DNA of 64,000 nucleotides from Alphaproteobacteria bacterium (GCA_028289425.1 JANQPL010000017.1:310001-374000); one strand, 5' to 3'; shown: positions 16,655 through 26,757, counted from the first letter of the stretch. Translations and numbers: made by a program. Notes: generated by a model not told the origin, from the letters alone.

Positions 16655-18484
16655 TTGGCGAACGCCCTGCATTACCGCCAAGTAGGGACAAGGGCGCACC
16701 GGATGCTGCCTACGGATATTACGGATCCAAGTTACTTCCATAAGGTTGTCGATTGTCAGTGGGCTTGTCCCGCCCACACACCCGTGCCGGAATATATCCG
16801 TCTCATTGCAGACGAAAGATACACCGACGCCTATATGATCAATTGGGTGTCGAACGTGTTTCCGGGGGTGTTGGGGCGCACCTGCGACCGCCCCTGCGAA
16901 CCGGCCTGCCGGCGTGGACGGACTCACGAAAAACCGGTGGCGATTTGCCGACTGAAGAGAGTAGCCGCGGATTACCGGGGTGACATTTCAGATCGGTTGC
17001 CCGAAATCCCCGTGCAAAAAAACGGCAAGCGCATTGCGCTTATCGGTGCGGGGCCGGCATCGCTGACGGTTGCACGGGATCTCATGCCGCTTGGATATGA
17101 ATGTGTCTTGTTCGACCGCGAAAAGCTTGGCGGCGGCATGATGCGCAGTCAAATCCCGTCTTTCCGTTTGCCCGCCTCCGTGCTCGACGAAGAAGTCGAC
17201 ATGATCCTCGACATGGGTGTGGAGTGCCGGTTTGGGGAATATGTGGACAGCCTCAAAAGTGTGCTGAACGAGTCCTTCGATGCGGTGTTTGTGGGGACTG
17301 GGGCGCCGCGGGGGCGCGACCTTCAAATACCGGGCCGTGAAGAGGCGGCCCCCTTCATCAGCATCGGCATCGATTGGCTCGCAGGTGTCGCCTTCGAACA
17401 TACGGATACGATTGGTAAGCGGGTCATCGTGCTGGGCGGCGGGAATACGGCCATGGACTGCTGCAGAACCGCCCGCAGGCTGGGCGGCGAAGATGTGCGC
17501 GTCGTGGTCCGCTCCGGCTTTGATGAAATGAAAGCGTCCGAATGGGAAAAAGAGGACGCCATCGCGGAAGACATTCCCATTTTTAACAATCATGTGCCCA
17601 AGGAATTCGTCGTTGAAGACGGAAAGCTCAAAGGTGTCCGCTTTGAAACGGTGAACCGTGTGCCGGACGGGAAGGGCGGGCTGACATCGGTGCCAACCGG
17701 GCAGGATCCCGTCTTTATGGAATGCGATCACGTGCTGTTGGCGATCGGTCAGGAAAACGCGTTTCCGTGGATCGAGCGGGATATCGGCCTGACATTCAAC
17801 GAATGGGAAATGCCGGTCGTCAACGAAACCACATTACAGTCGACGCACCCGAAGGTGTTTTTCGGCGGCGACGCGGCGCTCGGGCCGAAGAACATCATCT
17901 GGGCGGCCGCCCATGGTCACCAAGCCGCCATCTCTATTCACAATCTTTGCCAAGGCATTCCGCTGACGGATCGGCCGCCGCCGACGGTGACGTTGGCCAG
18001 CCAGAAAATGGGCATTCATGAATGGAGCTACGAGAACGACATCGCGAATGCGCAGCGGTTTGTTGTTCCGCATGCAGAGAAAGAGAAAGCGCTAAAAGAC
18101 AGAAAGCTGGAAGTCGAATTGGGCTTTGATGAAGAGCTTGCCTTCCGGGAAGCGGCCCGTTGCCTTAATTGCGATGTGCAGACCGTGTTCGACGGGCCGA
18201 AATGCATCGAATGCGATTCCTGCGTGGATATCTGCCCAATGGACTGCATTTCATTCGTTCCAAACGGTACAGAGGACGATCTGCGCACACGGCTGAATGC
18301 ACCGGCCGAAAATGCCGAACAAGAACTATACGTTTCGCCGGAACTGAAGACGAAGCGCGTGATGGTCAAAGACGAAGATCTTTGCCTTCACTGCGGCATG
18401 TGTGCCGAACGATGCCCCACGGCGGCATGGGACATGCAAAAGTTTCTCTACAATGAAGCGCAGGCAAACGGATCAAGTGTATGA
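16655..18484 (+). CDS. GltD-like FAD/NAD(P)H oxidoreductase with two C-terminal 4Fe-4S clusters
   Basis: A multidomain electron-transfer flavoprotein. The N-terminus has the GltD-type Fe-S domain (CQWACPAHTPVPEYIRL, GRTCDRPCEPACRRG). A FAD Rossmann loop (LIGAGPASLTVARDL) and an NAD(P) loop (VLGGGNTAMDCCRTA) follow. The C-terminus carries two ferredoxin motifs, CIECDSCVDICP and CLHCGMCAERCP. I infer it moves electrons between NAD(P)H and the ferredoxin oxidoreductase encoded next, whose start overlaps its stop (ATGA). The first start is TTG 16655 (609 residues). ATG 16703 (MLPTDITDP), with CAAGGG upstream, is a good alternative. Confidence 0.88.
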   Translation: MANALHYRQVGTRAHRMLPTDITDPSYFHKVVDCQWACPAHTPVPEYIRLIADERYTDAYMINWVSNVFPGVLGRTCDRPCEPACRRGRTHEKPVAICRLKRVAADYRGDISDRLPEIPVQKNGKRIALIGAGPASLTVARDLMPLGYECVLFDREKLGGGMMRSQIPSFRLPASVLDEEVDMILDMGVECRFGEYVDSLKSVLNESFDAVFVGTGAPRGRDLQIPGREEAAPFISIGIDWLAGVAFEHTDTIGKRVIVLGGGNTAMDCCRTARRLGGEDVRVVVRSGFDEMKASEWEKEDAIAEDIPIFNNHVPKEFVVEDGKLKGVRFETVNRVPDGKGGLTSVPTGQDPVFMECDHVLLAIGQENAFPWIERDIGLTFNEWEMPVVNETTLQSTHPKVFFGGDAALGPKNIIWAAAHGHQAAISIHNLCQGIPLTDRPPPTVTLASQKMGIHEWSYENDIANAQRFVVPHAEKEKALKDRKLEVELGFDEELAFREAARCLNCDVQTVFDGPKCIECDSCVDICPMDCISFVPNGTEDDLRTRLNAPAENAEQELYVSPELKTKRVMVKDEDLCLHCGMCAERCPTAAWDMQKFLYNEAQANGSSV

Positions 18485-20337
18485 CTGGGAGTACGCCTCA
18501 AATTAGTTCGGTCAACGAGTTCGTCATCAAGTTTGCGAACGTGAACGGGTCGGGATCGGCCAGCGCCAACCAGCTCTTTGCCAAAGCCGTGTTTCGCATG
18601 GGTGTGCCTGTGGCGCCGCGCAATATTTTCCCGTCGAACATCCAAGGCTTGCCGACCTGGTTTGAGGTGCGTGTCAGCGAAGCCGGCTATCTTGGCCGCC
18701 GCGGCGGCGTGGACATTATGGTGTCCGTTAATCCGCACACCTTCGAGGACGATGTCAAAGAGCTCGGCGCGGGCGGTTATCTGGTTTACGATTCCACGGC
18801 CCGGCGCACCATCGAGCGGAAGGACATCACCGTTATTCCCATACCGATGACGCGGTTGTGCTTGGAAGAATTCGGCGACATGCCCAATCGTCACCTGTTC
18901 AAGAACATGTTGTATGTGGGTGCGCTTGCCGCCCTTTTGGATATTGACGTTGAGGTGATCCGTCAACTGATTACCGAGCAATTTGGCGGCAAAACGCGGC
19001 TCATCGAGCCGAACACAAAAGCGGTGCAGGTGGGGCTTGCCTATGCACAACAAAACTTCGACTGTCCGTTGAACATCAAGATCGCCAAAAGCGATTCCGT
19101 GGGCGACCGCATTATGATGGAAGGAAACGCGGCGGCAGCCCTGGGCTGTGTTTACGGCGGCGCCACGGTTGCCGCGTGGTATCCGATCACCCCGTCCACC
19201 TCGGTTGCCGAGGCGTTCGAGCGCTATTGCAAGACGCTGCGTGTGGACCCCGAAACCAAGGAAAACAGGTTTGCCATCGTCCAAGCTGAAGACGAATTGG
19301 CCGCCGCCGGCATTGCCATCGGCGCGAGCTGGAATGGTGCGCGCGCTTTCACCGCCACCAGCGGGCCGGGCATTTCGCTAATGAGCGAATTCATCGGGCT
19401 TGCCTATTTTTCCGAAGTGCCGTTCGTCCTTTTTGATGTGGAGCGGGGTGGCCCGTCCACCGGCATGCCCACGCGCACTCAGCAATCCGACTTGCTGGCC
19501 GCGGCATATGCGTCCCACGGTGACACAAAACATGTGTTACTGCTCCCGGCCAATCCGCATGAGTGTTTTGATTTCGCCGCTCAGGCGTTTGATCTGGCCG
19601 ACCGTCTGCAGACCCCCATACTGGTGATGAGCGATTTGGATATTGGCATGAACAATTGGGTCACCGAGCCGTTGGAGTGGAACGACAATCGCGCATACGA
19701 CCGGGGTAAGGTGCTCGATTACGAGGATCTCGAACAGGCGAAAGAATTCGGCCGGTATTTGGATGTGGATGGGGACGACATTACCTACCGCACCTATCCC
19801 GGTACGCACCCGTCGAAAGGCGCCTATTTCAACCGCGGCACCTCTCATGACCCTTACGCACGCTACACGGAAGCGGGCGATGCCTATATTGAGAATATGG
19901 AGCGTCTGAGACGGAAGGTCGATTCCGCAGCCCAGTTCCTGCCCGAGCCGGAGATTTATTTCTGTGAGAAGAAAAGCCGGTTTGGCATTATCTATTTCGG
20001 CTCGACGGCGCCTGCCTTAAGTGAAGCCGTGGAACATCTGTATGCGGCCGATATCGATGTGGACACCCTGCGGGTGCGCGGATTCCCGTTTCACGACTCC
20101 GTCGCCAAATTCGTGGAGGACCACGAAAAGGTATTTGTCGTCGAACAGAACAGGGACGGGCAACTCAGAACGTTGCTGGCGAACGAGCTTTCCGCAGATC
20201 CGGAAAAACTGATCTCCATCGTTCATTACGACGGCACGCCGATTACGGCGGAATTCATTGCAAGCGAGCTGACGAAACGCACCGGCCCCCGTTCGGTGGT
20301 GCCATTGCCGGGTCCCGGTACCAGAAAGGTGAGCTGA
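18481..20337 (+). CDS. 2-oxoacid:acceptor oxidoreductase, fused gamma-alpha subunit
   Basis: This subunit has the pyruvate/2-oxoglutarate:ferredoxin oxidoreductase gamma domain first (residues about 10-195, VIKFANVNGSGSASANQLFA). The alpha domain follows (MMEGNAAAALGCVYGGATVAAWYPITPSTSVAEAF). The fusion is typical of two-subunit 2-oxoglutarate or 2-oxoacid:ferredoxin oxidoreductases. With the next gene it would decarboxylate a 2-oxoacid to its acyl-CoA while reducing a low-potential Fe-S acceptor. It is coupled by ATGA overlap to the Fe-S flavoprotein and lies five bases before the beta subunit. 2-Oxoglutarate is the likeliest substrate, by family. Confidence 0.92.
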   Translation: MTGSTPQISSVNEFVIKFANVNGSGSASANQLFAKAVFRMGVPVAPRNIFPSNIQGLPTWFEVRVSEAGYLGRRGGVDIMVSVNPHTFEDDVKELGAGGYLVYDSTARRTIERKDITVIPIPMTRLCLEEFGDMPNRHLFKNMLYVGALAALLDIDVEVIRQLITEQFGGKTRLIEPNTKAVQVGLAYAQQNFDCPLNIKIAKSDSVGDRIMMEGNAAAALGCVYGGATVAAWYPITPSTSVAEAFERYCKTLRVDPETKENRFAIVQAEDELAAAGIAIGASWNGARAFTATSGPGISLMSEFIGLAYFSEVPFVLFDVERGGPSTGMPTRTQQSDLLAAAYASHGDTKHVLLLPANPHECFDFAAQAFDLADRLQTPILVMSDLDIGMNNWVTEPLEWNDNRAYDRGKVLDYEDLEQAKEFGRYLDVDGDDITYRTYPGTHPSKGAYFNRGTSHDPYARYTEAGDAYIENMERLRRKVDSAAQFLPEPEIYFCEKKSRFGIIYFGSTAPALSEAVEHLYAADIDVDTLRVRGFPFHDSVAKFVEDHEKVFVVEQNRDGQLRTLLANELSADPEKLISIVHYDGTPITAEFIASELTKRTGPRSVVPLPGPGTRKVS

Positions 20338-20341
20338 CATT

Positions 20342-21397
20342 ATGAGTTATTTACCGAAACCATCCGTTCGCCATCCCAAACTAAAGCGTAACGCGTTGGG
20401 GCTTACGCATCGCGATTACGAAGGCAATCTGTCGACGCTGTGTGCCGGGTGCGGACATGACTCGATCAGTGCGGCGATCATTCAAAGCTGCTTCGAAATG
20501 GATTTGCCCGCCCACCGGATCGCCAAGCTGTCGGGCATCGGATGTTCGTCGAAAACGCCCACTTATTTCTTGGGGCAATCTCACGGGTTCAACACCGTGC
20601 ATGGGCGCATGCCGTCTGTGGCGACGGGGGCGAGCCTTGCCAATCGCGACCTCATTTATATTGGCGTGTCGGGTGACGGCGATACGGCGTCGATCGGTTT
20701 GGGGCAGTTTTCCCATGCCGTCCGGCGCCAGACCAACATGCTCTACATTGTGGAGAATAACGGCACCTACGGGCTGACGAAGGGGCAGTTTTCCGCGACC
20801 AACGATTACGGGTCCAAGGCGAAGAAGGGTGCGATCAATCCCTATCAGGCGATCGATCTGGTGTCGCTGGCTCTGCAGCTTGGCGCCGGCTTCGTGGCCC
20901 GGAGCTTCTCCGGAGATAAAACCCAATTAATTCCGCTCATCAAGGCGGGAATATCCTATCGCGGGTTTGCTCTGATTGATTGCATTTCGCCTTGCGTCAC
21001 CTTCAACAATCACGACGGCTCCAAGAAAAGCTTCGATTATGTGCGCGAGCACAATCACGCCATGCTGAAAACCGACGTGATCCCCGAAAAAGAACAGATT
21101 ACTGCGGAATATGACGAAGGCACCTCGGTCAGCGTTACCTTGCATGACGGCGCCAATATTCACTTACGCAAGCTGGATGCGGATTACGACCCTCATGACC
21201 GGGTCGCCGCTTTGGCGCACGTTCAAAAGGTGCAGGCGGAAGGCGAGATTCCGACAGGTCTGATCTATTTGGATCGAGAGGAGAGCGATCTCCACGAAAT
21301 CCTGAATACGGCCGCCGTGCCCCTCAATGCGCTTGATTCGGACCGCTTGTGCCCCGGGGAAGCGCAGCTCGCGGAAATCAACCAAGCTCTTCGGTAG
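20342..21397 (+). CDS. 2-oxoacid:ferredoxin oxidoreductase beta subunit (ThDP-binding)
   Basis: The catalytic ThDP-binding subunit, 351 residues. LCAGCGHDSISAAI and GIGCSSKTPTYF supply the Fe-S and active-site region. GVSGDGDTASIGLGQFSHA with YIVENNGTYGLTKG is the GDG-NN cofactor motif. It ends the three-gene flavoprotein-alpha-beta operon. The beta C-terminus (about 70 residues beyond the core) matches 2-oxoglutarate-type members. No stand-alone ferredoxin gene is nearby, so the flavoprotein's ferredoxin domains may be the direct acceptor. Confidence 0.92.
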   Translation: MSYLPKPSVRHPKLKRNALGLTHRDYEGNLSTLCAGCGHDSISAAIIQSCFEMDLPAHRIAKLSGIGCSSKTPTYFLGQSHGFNTVHGRMPSVATGASLANRDLIYIGVSGDGDTASIGLGQFSHAVRRQTNMLYIVENNGTYGLTKGQFSATNDYGSKAKKGAINPYQAIDLVSLALQLGAGFVARSFSGDKTQLIPLIKAGISYRGFALIDCISPCVTFNNHDGSKKSFDYVREHNHAMLKTDVIPEKEQITAEYDEGTSVSVTLHDGANIHLRKLDADYDPHDRVAALAHVQKVQAEGEIPTGLIYLDREESDLHEILNTAAVPLNALDSDRLCPGEAQLAEINQALR

Positions 21398-21676
21398 ACA
21401 GCAAGTTTTTGCTGACTCGTCTGGCCGGTCCCGCGATCGGGGCGCGCTCCATTGTGTCCTAAGGGCCACGGCGGAGAATCAAGAGATCTGCAGGCAAAAC
21501 GGCCCGGAATCCCGTTATTTTTATCGCAAAAGTGTCACAGAACGCGCGTATAGACGAGCATGCGGCTGGCGTTGGGATCGTTTCGATCGCAGGGATCGCT
21601 CGCCCGCGGGGGAGAGCATTGTGCTCAAGCCAGTACCAACTTTGTAAATTGCCTCGGACACACATGGAGGTTTCCA

Positions 21677-22720
21677 GTGAGATTTAAGACAGTCGCAATC
21701 GCGGCCCTTGCAACACTCGCGGCTTCGGCAACCGTTGCCCAAGCCCGTGATCAGATCCGCATCGTCGGGTCGTCCACCGTTTTCCCATTCTCAACCACGG
21801 TGGCTGAACAGTTTGGTAAGACCACGTCGTTCAAAACGCCGATCGTTGAGTCGACCGGTTCCGGCGGCGGCATGAAGCTTTTCTGTGCTGGCGTAGGAAC
21901 GGCGCATCCGGACATCACGAATGCGTCTCGCCGCATGAAGAGTTCGGAATTCGACAAGTGTCATGAAGCCGGCGTTACCGACATCACGGAAGTGAAAATC
22001 GGTTTTGACGGCATCGTTATGGCGAACGCCAAAGACGCACCGTCTTTCGCTCTGACGAAGCGGATCATCTTCTTGGCCCTTGCCAAGGATGTGCCGGATC
22101 CCAATGGCGGAGAAAACTTGGTACCGAACCCGTACACCAAGTGGTCAGAAATTGACCCGTCCTTGCCGAACGTGGAGATCGAAGTTCTCGGACCTCCTCC
22201 GACGTCCGGTACGCGTGACGCTTTCCAGGAAATCGCTCTTGAAGGTGGCGCAAAGACTTTCGATTGGATTAAAGCCATGAAGAAAGCCGACAAAGCAGCC
22301 TACAAGAAAGTTGCCCGCACGGTACGTGAAGACGGACCGTACATCGAAGCTGGTGAGAACGACAACCTGATCGTTCAGAAGCTTGCCGAGAACGGCGACC
22401 GCCTGGGCATCTTCGGTTTTTCATTCCTGGAAGAAAACCGCGACAAGGTAAAAGGCAATCCGGTTGACGGTGTCGATCCAACCTTTGAAGCAATTGCTGC
22501 CGGCGACTACGGCGTTTCCCGTTCGCTCTTCTTCTATGTGAAGAATGCACACCGCGGTGTTATTCCGGGCATCGAAGAGTTCGTCGCCGAATTCACCAAA
22601 GAAAGCACTTGGGGTCCCGACGGCTATCTGGTCGACAAAGGCCTCATTCCGCTCCCGGATGCGGAGCGTTCTGAAGGTGCGCAAAGCGCGAACGCCTTCG
22701 TAAATCTGCCGGGCGTTTAA
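21677..22720 (+). CDS. pstS: PstS, periplasmic phosphate-binding protein
   Basis: PstS captures phosphate in the periplasm for the PstCAB importer. The start is GTG 21677, with GGAGG six bases upstream. It begins a signal peptide MRFKTVAIAALATLAASATVAQA, cut before RDQ, so the earlier open codon at 21560 is not used. The mature protein has the PstS landmarks IVGSSTVFPFS, STGSGGGMKLFCAG and ITNASRRMK. The precursor is 347 residues. A terminator-like hairpin directly follows, as is usual after the binding-protein gene of ABC operons, allowing more PstS than permease. Confidence 0.95.
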   Translation: MRFKTVAIAALATLAASATVAQARDQIRIVGSSTVFPFSTTVAEQFGKTTSFKTPIVESTGSGGGMKLFCAGVGTAHPDITNASRRMKSSEFDKCHEAGVTDITEVKIGFDGIVMANAKDAPSFALTKRIIFLALAKDVPDPNGGENLVPNPYTKWSEIDPSLPNVEIEVLGPPPTSGTRDAFQEIALEGGAKTFDWIKAMKKADKAAYKKVARTVREDGPYIEAGENDNLIVQKLAENGDRLGIFGFSFLEENRDKVKGNPVDGVDPTFEAIAAGDYGVSRSLFFYVKNAHRGVIPGIEEFVAEFTKESTWGPDGYLVDKGLIPLPDAERSEGAQSANAFVNLPGV

Positions 22721-22732
22721 GGCTCAAAAGCA

Positions 22733-22770
22733 GAGGGGGAGCGCGTTGGGGGGCGCGCTCCTCTTTTTTT
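22733..22770 (+). terminator. Intrinsic terminator-like hairpin after pstS
   Basis: GAGCGCG (22739-22745) pairs with CGCGCTC (22754-22760), with extra G-C and G-U pairs outward, followed by a run of seven T at 22764-22770. A second hairpin, CTCGCT-GTACG-AGCGAG, follows at 22771-22787. Together they probably reduce read-through into pstC. Confidence 0.8.
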
Positions 22771-22879
22771 CTCGCTGTACGAGCGAGGAGCAACTAAAAA
22801 GACTTCGTCGCAGCACGCGATTTTAACGAGGGCCGGTCAAGGCCCATCGGTGAGGCCAGACTCGTATTTTGGGGGCGAG

Positions 22880-24256
22880 ATGTTTTTGTGGATCGCGGTT
22901 GCCCTGCTGCTTATCATTATGGGGGCGTACTACACCGGCCGGGGACGGGCTGTTTCCAGCGTTTCAGGCAACTACACAGCGCTTCACTCCCTACCTTCCT
23001 ACCACGGTTATTACGTAGCGTTATGGGCTGGACTGCCGGCCTTCATCCTGTCGATCATCTGGTTCTTTGTGGCGCCCCAAGTGTTGGAGGGCATTGTCCT
23101 TTCCCAAGCGCCGGAAAGTGTCACTTCGCTCCCGCCGGAGCGATTACAGGTTTTCATGGCCGATGTGGCCGCGATCGCCCAAGGGGGCATTCCAAGCCAG
23201 GTCACGCCCGAACGAGAGGCTGCGGCGGAGATCTACGGAAGCTATCTTAGCGTCAGCAATTGGTTGATGTTTGCCGTCGCCATCTCGTTGGCGGTTGCCG
23301 GCCTAACCTATGGTCGGGCGCGCATTAGGCCGCGTCTGAGGGCGCGCAACAGTGTCGAATCGATGGTGAACCTGGTGCTCATCATCTGTTCGACGATAGC
23401 CATCCTAACGACGGTCGGCATTGTGTTTTCGCTGCTGTTCGAAGCTTTGCGCTTCTTTGCGCGCGTGCCGTTTACCGATTTTCTTTTCGGCCTGCAATGG
23501 AGCCCGCAAACGGCGATCCGCGCTGACCAGGTGGGCGGCAGTGGCGAGTTCGGCGCCGTACCGATCTTCGCGGGTACCTTCCTGATCACTTTGATCGCCA
23601 TGTTTGTCGCCGTGCCGATCGGGTTGATGTCGGCGATTTATCTGTCCGACTATGCGTCCAATTCGGTGCGCTCGGTGGTCAAGCCGATCTTGGAGATATT
23701 GGCCGGCGTTCCGACCGTGGTTTACGGCTTCTTCGCCGCCTTGACGGTGGCCCCCACATTGCGCGCGTGGGGGGGGTCGATCGGTTTGGACGTAGCTTCC
23801 GAAAGTGCCCTGGCCGCCGGATTGGTCATGGGCGTCATGATCATTCCGTTTGTATCGTCTTTGTCCGACGACGTGATCAATGCGGTGCCCCAATCGCTGC
23901 GCGATGCCTCTGCGGGCTTAGGCGCAACCAACTCGGAAACCATCCGACAGGTTATTCTACCCGCGGCGCTGCCCGGCATTGTGGGCGCCATTCTGCTCGC
24001 CGTTAGCCGCGCGATCGGCGAAACCATGATCGTGGTGATGGCGGCCGGTTTGGCGGCCAATCTGACTGCCAATCCGCTGGAAGCGGTGACCACTGTGACG
24101 GTTCAAATCGTCACATTGCTTGTGGGTGACCAGGAATTCGACAGTGCCAAGACCCTTGCCGCGTTTGCGCTGGGGCTGACGCTGTTCGCCGTAACTTTGG
24201 TATTGAATGTGATCGCCTTGCGCATCGTGCAGCGTTACCGGGAAAAGTATGACTGA
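22880..24256 (+). CDS. pstC: PstC, phosphate ABC transporter permease
   Basis: One of the two inner-membrane permeases of the Pst importer. It begins with a membrane segment (MFLWIAVALLLIIMGAYY) and an extended N-terminal region typical of Alphaproteobacteria. The conserved permease core includes TLRAWGGS and the EAA loop near ESETIRQVILPAALPGIVG-like sequence (NSETIRQVILPAALPG in this protein). I start at ATG 22880, preceded by GGGGGCGAG, giving 458 residues; GTG 22850 is possible. Its 3' end overlaps pstA by eight bases. Confidence 0.92.
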   Translation: MFLWIAVALLLIIMGAYYTGRGRAVSSVSGNYTALHSLPSYHGYYVALWAGLPAFILSIIWFFVAPQVLEGIVLSQAPESVTSLPPERLQVFMADVAAIAQGGIPSQVTPEREAAAEIYGSYLSVSNWLMFAVAISLAVAGLTYGRARIRPRLRARNSVESMVNLVLIICSTIAILTTVGIVFSLLFEALRFFARVPFTDFLFGLQWSPQTAIRADQVGGSGEFGAVPIFAGTFLITLIAMFVAVPIGLMSAIYLSDYASNSVRSVVKPILEILAGVPTVVYGFFAALTVAPTLRAWGGSIGLDVASESALAAGLVMGVMIIPFVSSLSDDVINAVPQSLRDASAGLGATNSETIRQVILPAALPGIVGAILLAVSRAIGETMIVVMAAGLAANLTANPLEAVTTVTVQIVTLLVGDQEFDSAKTLAAFALGLTLFAVTLVLNVIALRIVQRYREKYD

Positions 24257-25556
24257 TACGTCGATCCTCAGCAAAACCGACTACCACACGTCGGAACAGG
24301 CAGAGCGCCTTCTCAAGAAGCGCTATCGCTCGGAAGCGCGGTTCATCTTCTATGGCCGATTGGCGATTATCTGTGCACTGCTTATCTTGGTCACTCTGCT
24401 GTCCAGTATTTTTCTGCAAGGCTACACGTCGTTCTATCAGCATATGGCGATCCTTGAGTTCGATCTGAAGCAGGAACTCGTCGACCCTCAAAACACTGGC
24501 GATCCGGAAGTCATCGCAAAGGCCGACTACCGCACGATCGTCAACAATATGCTGCGGGAGAAGTTTCCGGACGTAACGGTGCGCCGAGACCGGAAGGCGC
24601 TTAAAGACATCATTTCATCCGGCTCCGATTTGTTCGTGCGAAGCGCGGTCATGGCGGATCTGTCGCTCGTCGGCACCAGGGCCACAATCGCCGTGCCGTT
24701 GTCGGACGATGCGGACTCGGTCTTCAAAGGATTTATCGACCGCACGCTGCCGGAAGATGAGCGGCGCGTGAAAGACAATCAGCTTGGTTGGCTTGATCAA
24801 TTAAGCGAAGAGGGGCGGATTGAAAGCCGGTTCAATATGACCTTCTTCCAGGTCGGTGACAGCCGCGAACCCGAACTGGCCGGTATCTGGGGCGCCGTTG
24901 TGGGCTCGGCATTGACGCTGGTGGTGACGCTCTTGATCTCTTTCCCCTTAGGCGTTGCCACCGCCATCTATTTGGAAGAGTTTGCGCCCAAGAATCGTTG
25001 GACCGACTTGATCGAAGTGAACATCAACAATTTGGCGGCCGTTCCTTCGATTGTGTTCGGCTTGCTTGGTCTGGCGGTTTTCTTGAATTTCTTTGGACTG
25101 CCGCGGTCGGCGCCGCTGGTGGGCGGTTTGGTGCTGGCGCTGATGACGTTGCCGACCATCATTATTGCCTCACGCGCGTCTTTGAAGGCCGTACCTCCGT
25201 CAATCCGTGAAGGCGGCCTCGGCGTGGGAGCCTCTCACGTGCAGACTGTCTTCCATCACGTTTTGCCGCTTGCGATGCCCGGCATGATGACCGGCACGAT
25301 CATTGGCATGGCACAGGCTTTGGGGGAAACCGCGCCGCTGCTGATGATCGGCATGGTCGCGTTTATTGTGGACGTGCCCACCGGCATCACGTCGCCCGCG
25401 ACAGTGCTGCCTGTGCAGATTTTTATCTGGGCCGACAGTCCGGAACGGGCTTTCGTTGCGAAAACCGGCGGCGCCATCATGGTGCTGCTCAGCTTCCTGG
25501 TCATTATGAATTTGATAGCAGTCATGCTGCGTCGCCGCTTTGAGCGCAGGTGGTAA
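24249..25556 (+). CDS. pstA: PstA, phosphate ABC transporter permease
   Basis: The partner permease, 435 residues. Its long N-terminal DUF3333-like region (residues 1-200) has one membrane segment and a periplasmic loop. The permease core follows: [29 protein letters not shown], then [22 protein letters not shown], and the ABC contact loop [20 protein letters not shown]. It overlaps pstC and is followed five bases later by pstB. Confidence 0.93.
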   Translation: MTDTSILSKTDYHTSEQAERLLKKRYRSEARFIFYGRLAIICALLILVTLLSSIFLQGYTSFYQHMAILEFDLKQELVDPQNTGDPEVIAKADYRTIVNNMLREKFPDVTVRRDRKALKDIISSGSDLFVRSAVMADLSLVGTRATIAVPLSDDADSVFKGFIDRTLPEDERRVKDNQLGWLDQLSEEGRIESRFNMTFFQVGDSREPELAGIWGAVVGSALTLVVTLLISFPLGVATAIYLEEFAPKNRWTDLIEVNINNLAAVPSIVFGLLGLAVFLNFFGLPRSAPLVGGLVLALMTLPTIIIASRASLKAVPPSIREGGLGVGASHVQTVFHHVLPLAMPGMMTGTIIGMAQALGETAPLLMIGMVAFIVDVPTGITSPATVLPVQIFIWADSPERAFVAKTGGAIMVLLSFLVIMNLIAVMLRRRFERRW

Positions 25557-25560
25557 ACCC

Positions 25561-26316
25561 ATGGAGATGAAGTTCACCACCAAGAACGTCAACGTCTATT
25601 ACGGTGACGCGCAAGCCATCAATAATGTCTCGTTGGATATCCCCGACCGCGCCGTGATGGCGATGATCGGCCCCTCCGGGTGCGGAAAGTCCACCTATTT
25701 GCGGTGTTTGAACCGGATGAACGATACCATCCCGATCGCCCGCGTTGATGGGGACATCCGGCTGGACGGCCACGACATTCATTCCGAAATTGATGTTGTG
25801 CATTTACGCGCGCGGGTCGGCATGGTGTTTCAAAAGCCCAATCCCTTTCCTAAGTCCATCTTTGACAATATTGCGTATGGGCCGAAGCTCCACGGCATTG
25901 CCACCAAAAAATCCGACCTGGAGGCTATTGTCGAAGAAAGCCTTCAAAAGGCCGGCTTGTGGAATGAAGTGAAAGACAGGCTTGGCTCCCCGGGCACCGG
26001 GCTGTCCGGCGGCCAGCAGCAACGCTTGTGCATTGCCCGGGCGATTGCCGTTAGCCCGGAAGTGATCCTGATGGACGAGCCCTGTTCGGCGCTTGACCCC
26101 ATTGCAACCGCCAAGATCGAAGAACTGATCGACGAACTGCGCCAGAATTACTGCATCGCCATCGTCACCCACTCCATGCAGCAGGCGGCACGTGTTTCTC
26201 AGCGTACGGCGTTCTTCCATTTGGGCGATTTGGTGGAATCAGGGCCGACCACGGAAATCTTCACGAACCCCAAAGATCAACGCACACAAGACTACATTAC
26301 CGGCCGGTTCGGTTAG
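25561..26316 (+). CDS. pstB: PstB, phosphate ABC transporter ATPase
   Basis: The ATP-hydrolysing subunit of the Pst importer, 251 residues. Walker A is GPSGCGKST (from residue 37), the signature is [13 protein letters not shown], and Walker B is [13 protein letters not shown]. The switch-His region is [17 protein letters not shown] 25561 follows AGGTGG and the pstA stop, so the earlier GTG at 25540 is rejected. In most bacteria phoU comes next; here arsR does. Confidence 0.95.
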   Translation: MEMKFTTKNVNVYYGDAQAINNVSLDIPDRAVMAMIGPSGCGKSTYLRCLNRMNDTIPIARVDGDIRLDGHDIHSEIDVVHLRARVGMVFQKPNPFPKSIFDNIAYGPKLHGIATKKSDLEAIVEESLQKAGLWNEVKDRLGSPGTGLSGGQQQRLCIARAIAVSPEVILMDEPCSALDPIATAKIEELIDELRQNYCIAIVTHSMQQAARVSQRTAFFHLGDLVESGPTTEIFTNPKDQRTQDYITGRFG

Positions 26317-26363
26317 CCAAGTGCGCCATCCGGACATGAATACTTCTTTATTCGGTTCAATTG

Positions 26364-26379
26364 TTCGACTATTTTCGAA
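26364..26379. promoter_or_regulatory. Candidate ArsR operator
   Basis: TTCGA-CTATTT-TCGAA is an inverted repeat between pstB and arsR that ends two bases before the arsR ATG. AT-rich inverted repeats in this position are typical ArsR/SmtB targets. If real, ArsR controls arsR-GAPDH-arsJ from here, separately from the pst genes. Confidence 0.45.
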
Positions 26380-26381
26380 TT

Positions 26382-26756
26382 ATGGAAGAAAGCAACGCCG
26401 TCGCGGGACTATCGGCCCTCGCACATGAAACACGCCTTCGAATCTTTCGCGAGCTGGTGAGGGCCGGACCGGTTGGCTTGTCCGCCGGCGATATTGCCGT
26501 ATCCGTCGGGGCGGCACCGACCACCTTGTCGTTCCATCTCAAAGAACTTCAGAACAGCGGCTTGCTGACCGCGCGGCGCGAGGGGCGCCAAATCTTCTAC
26601 GCCCTGGATTTCTTGCACATGCGCCACTTGCTGGATTTCCTGATGGACGATTGCTGCCAGGGCCATCCGGAAATTTGTCAGATCGCGCTTGCACCGGCGT
26701 CTTGCGCGCCCCCTCAGCGCAAATCGAAATCATCAAAGGCAAAACGGGGAACGTGA
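26382..26756 (+). CDS. arsR: ArsR family arsenic-responsive repressor
   Basis: A 124-residue winged-helix regulator. [16 protein letters not shown] and the recognition helix [18 protein letters not shown] are the ArsR/SmtB pattern. A C-terminal cysteine cluster, C91, C92 and C99 in [11 protein letters not shown], is of the kind that binds As(III) in several ArsR subfamilies. I use ATG 26382 because an inverted repeat lies just in front; TTG 26361 also keeps the frame open. Its stop TGA is one base from the next gene's GTG, so arsR-GAPDH-arsJ is a single unit. Confidence 0.9.
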   Translation: MEESNAVAGLSALAHETRLRIFRELVRAGPVGLSAGDIAVSVGAAPTTLSFHLKELQNSGLLTARREGRQIFYALDFLHMRHLLDFLMDDCCQGHPEICQIALAPASCAPPQRKSKSSKAKRGT

Positions 26757-26757
26757 T

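Noticed and set aside
21399-21414. CAGCAA-GTTT-TTGCTG hairpin after the beta-subunit gene as a terminator
   Set aside because: The stem is only six pairs and no T run follows, so the evidence is too weak.
21500-21560. Pho box upstream of pstS
   Set aside because: Only one TGTCAC-like half site is visible near 21533; the second direct repeat is not convincing, so I do not list it as a feature.
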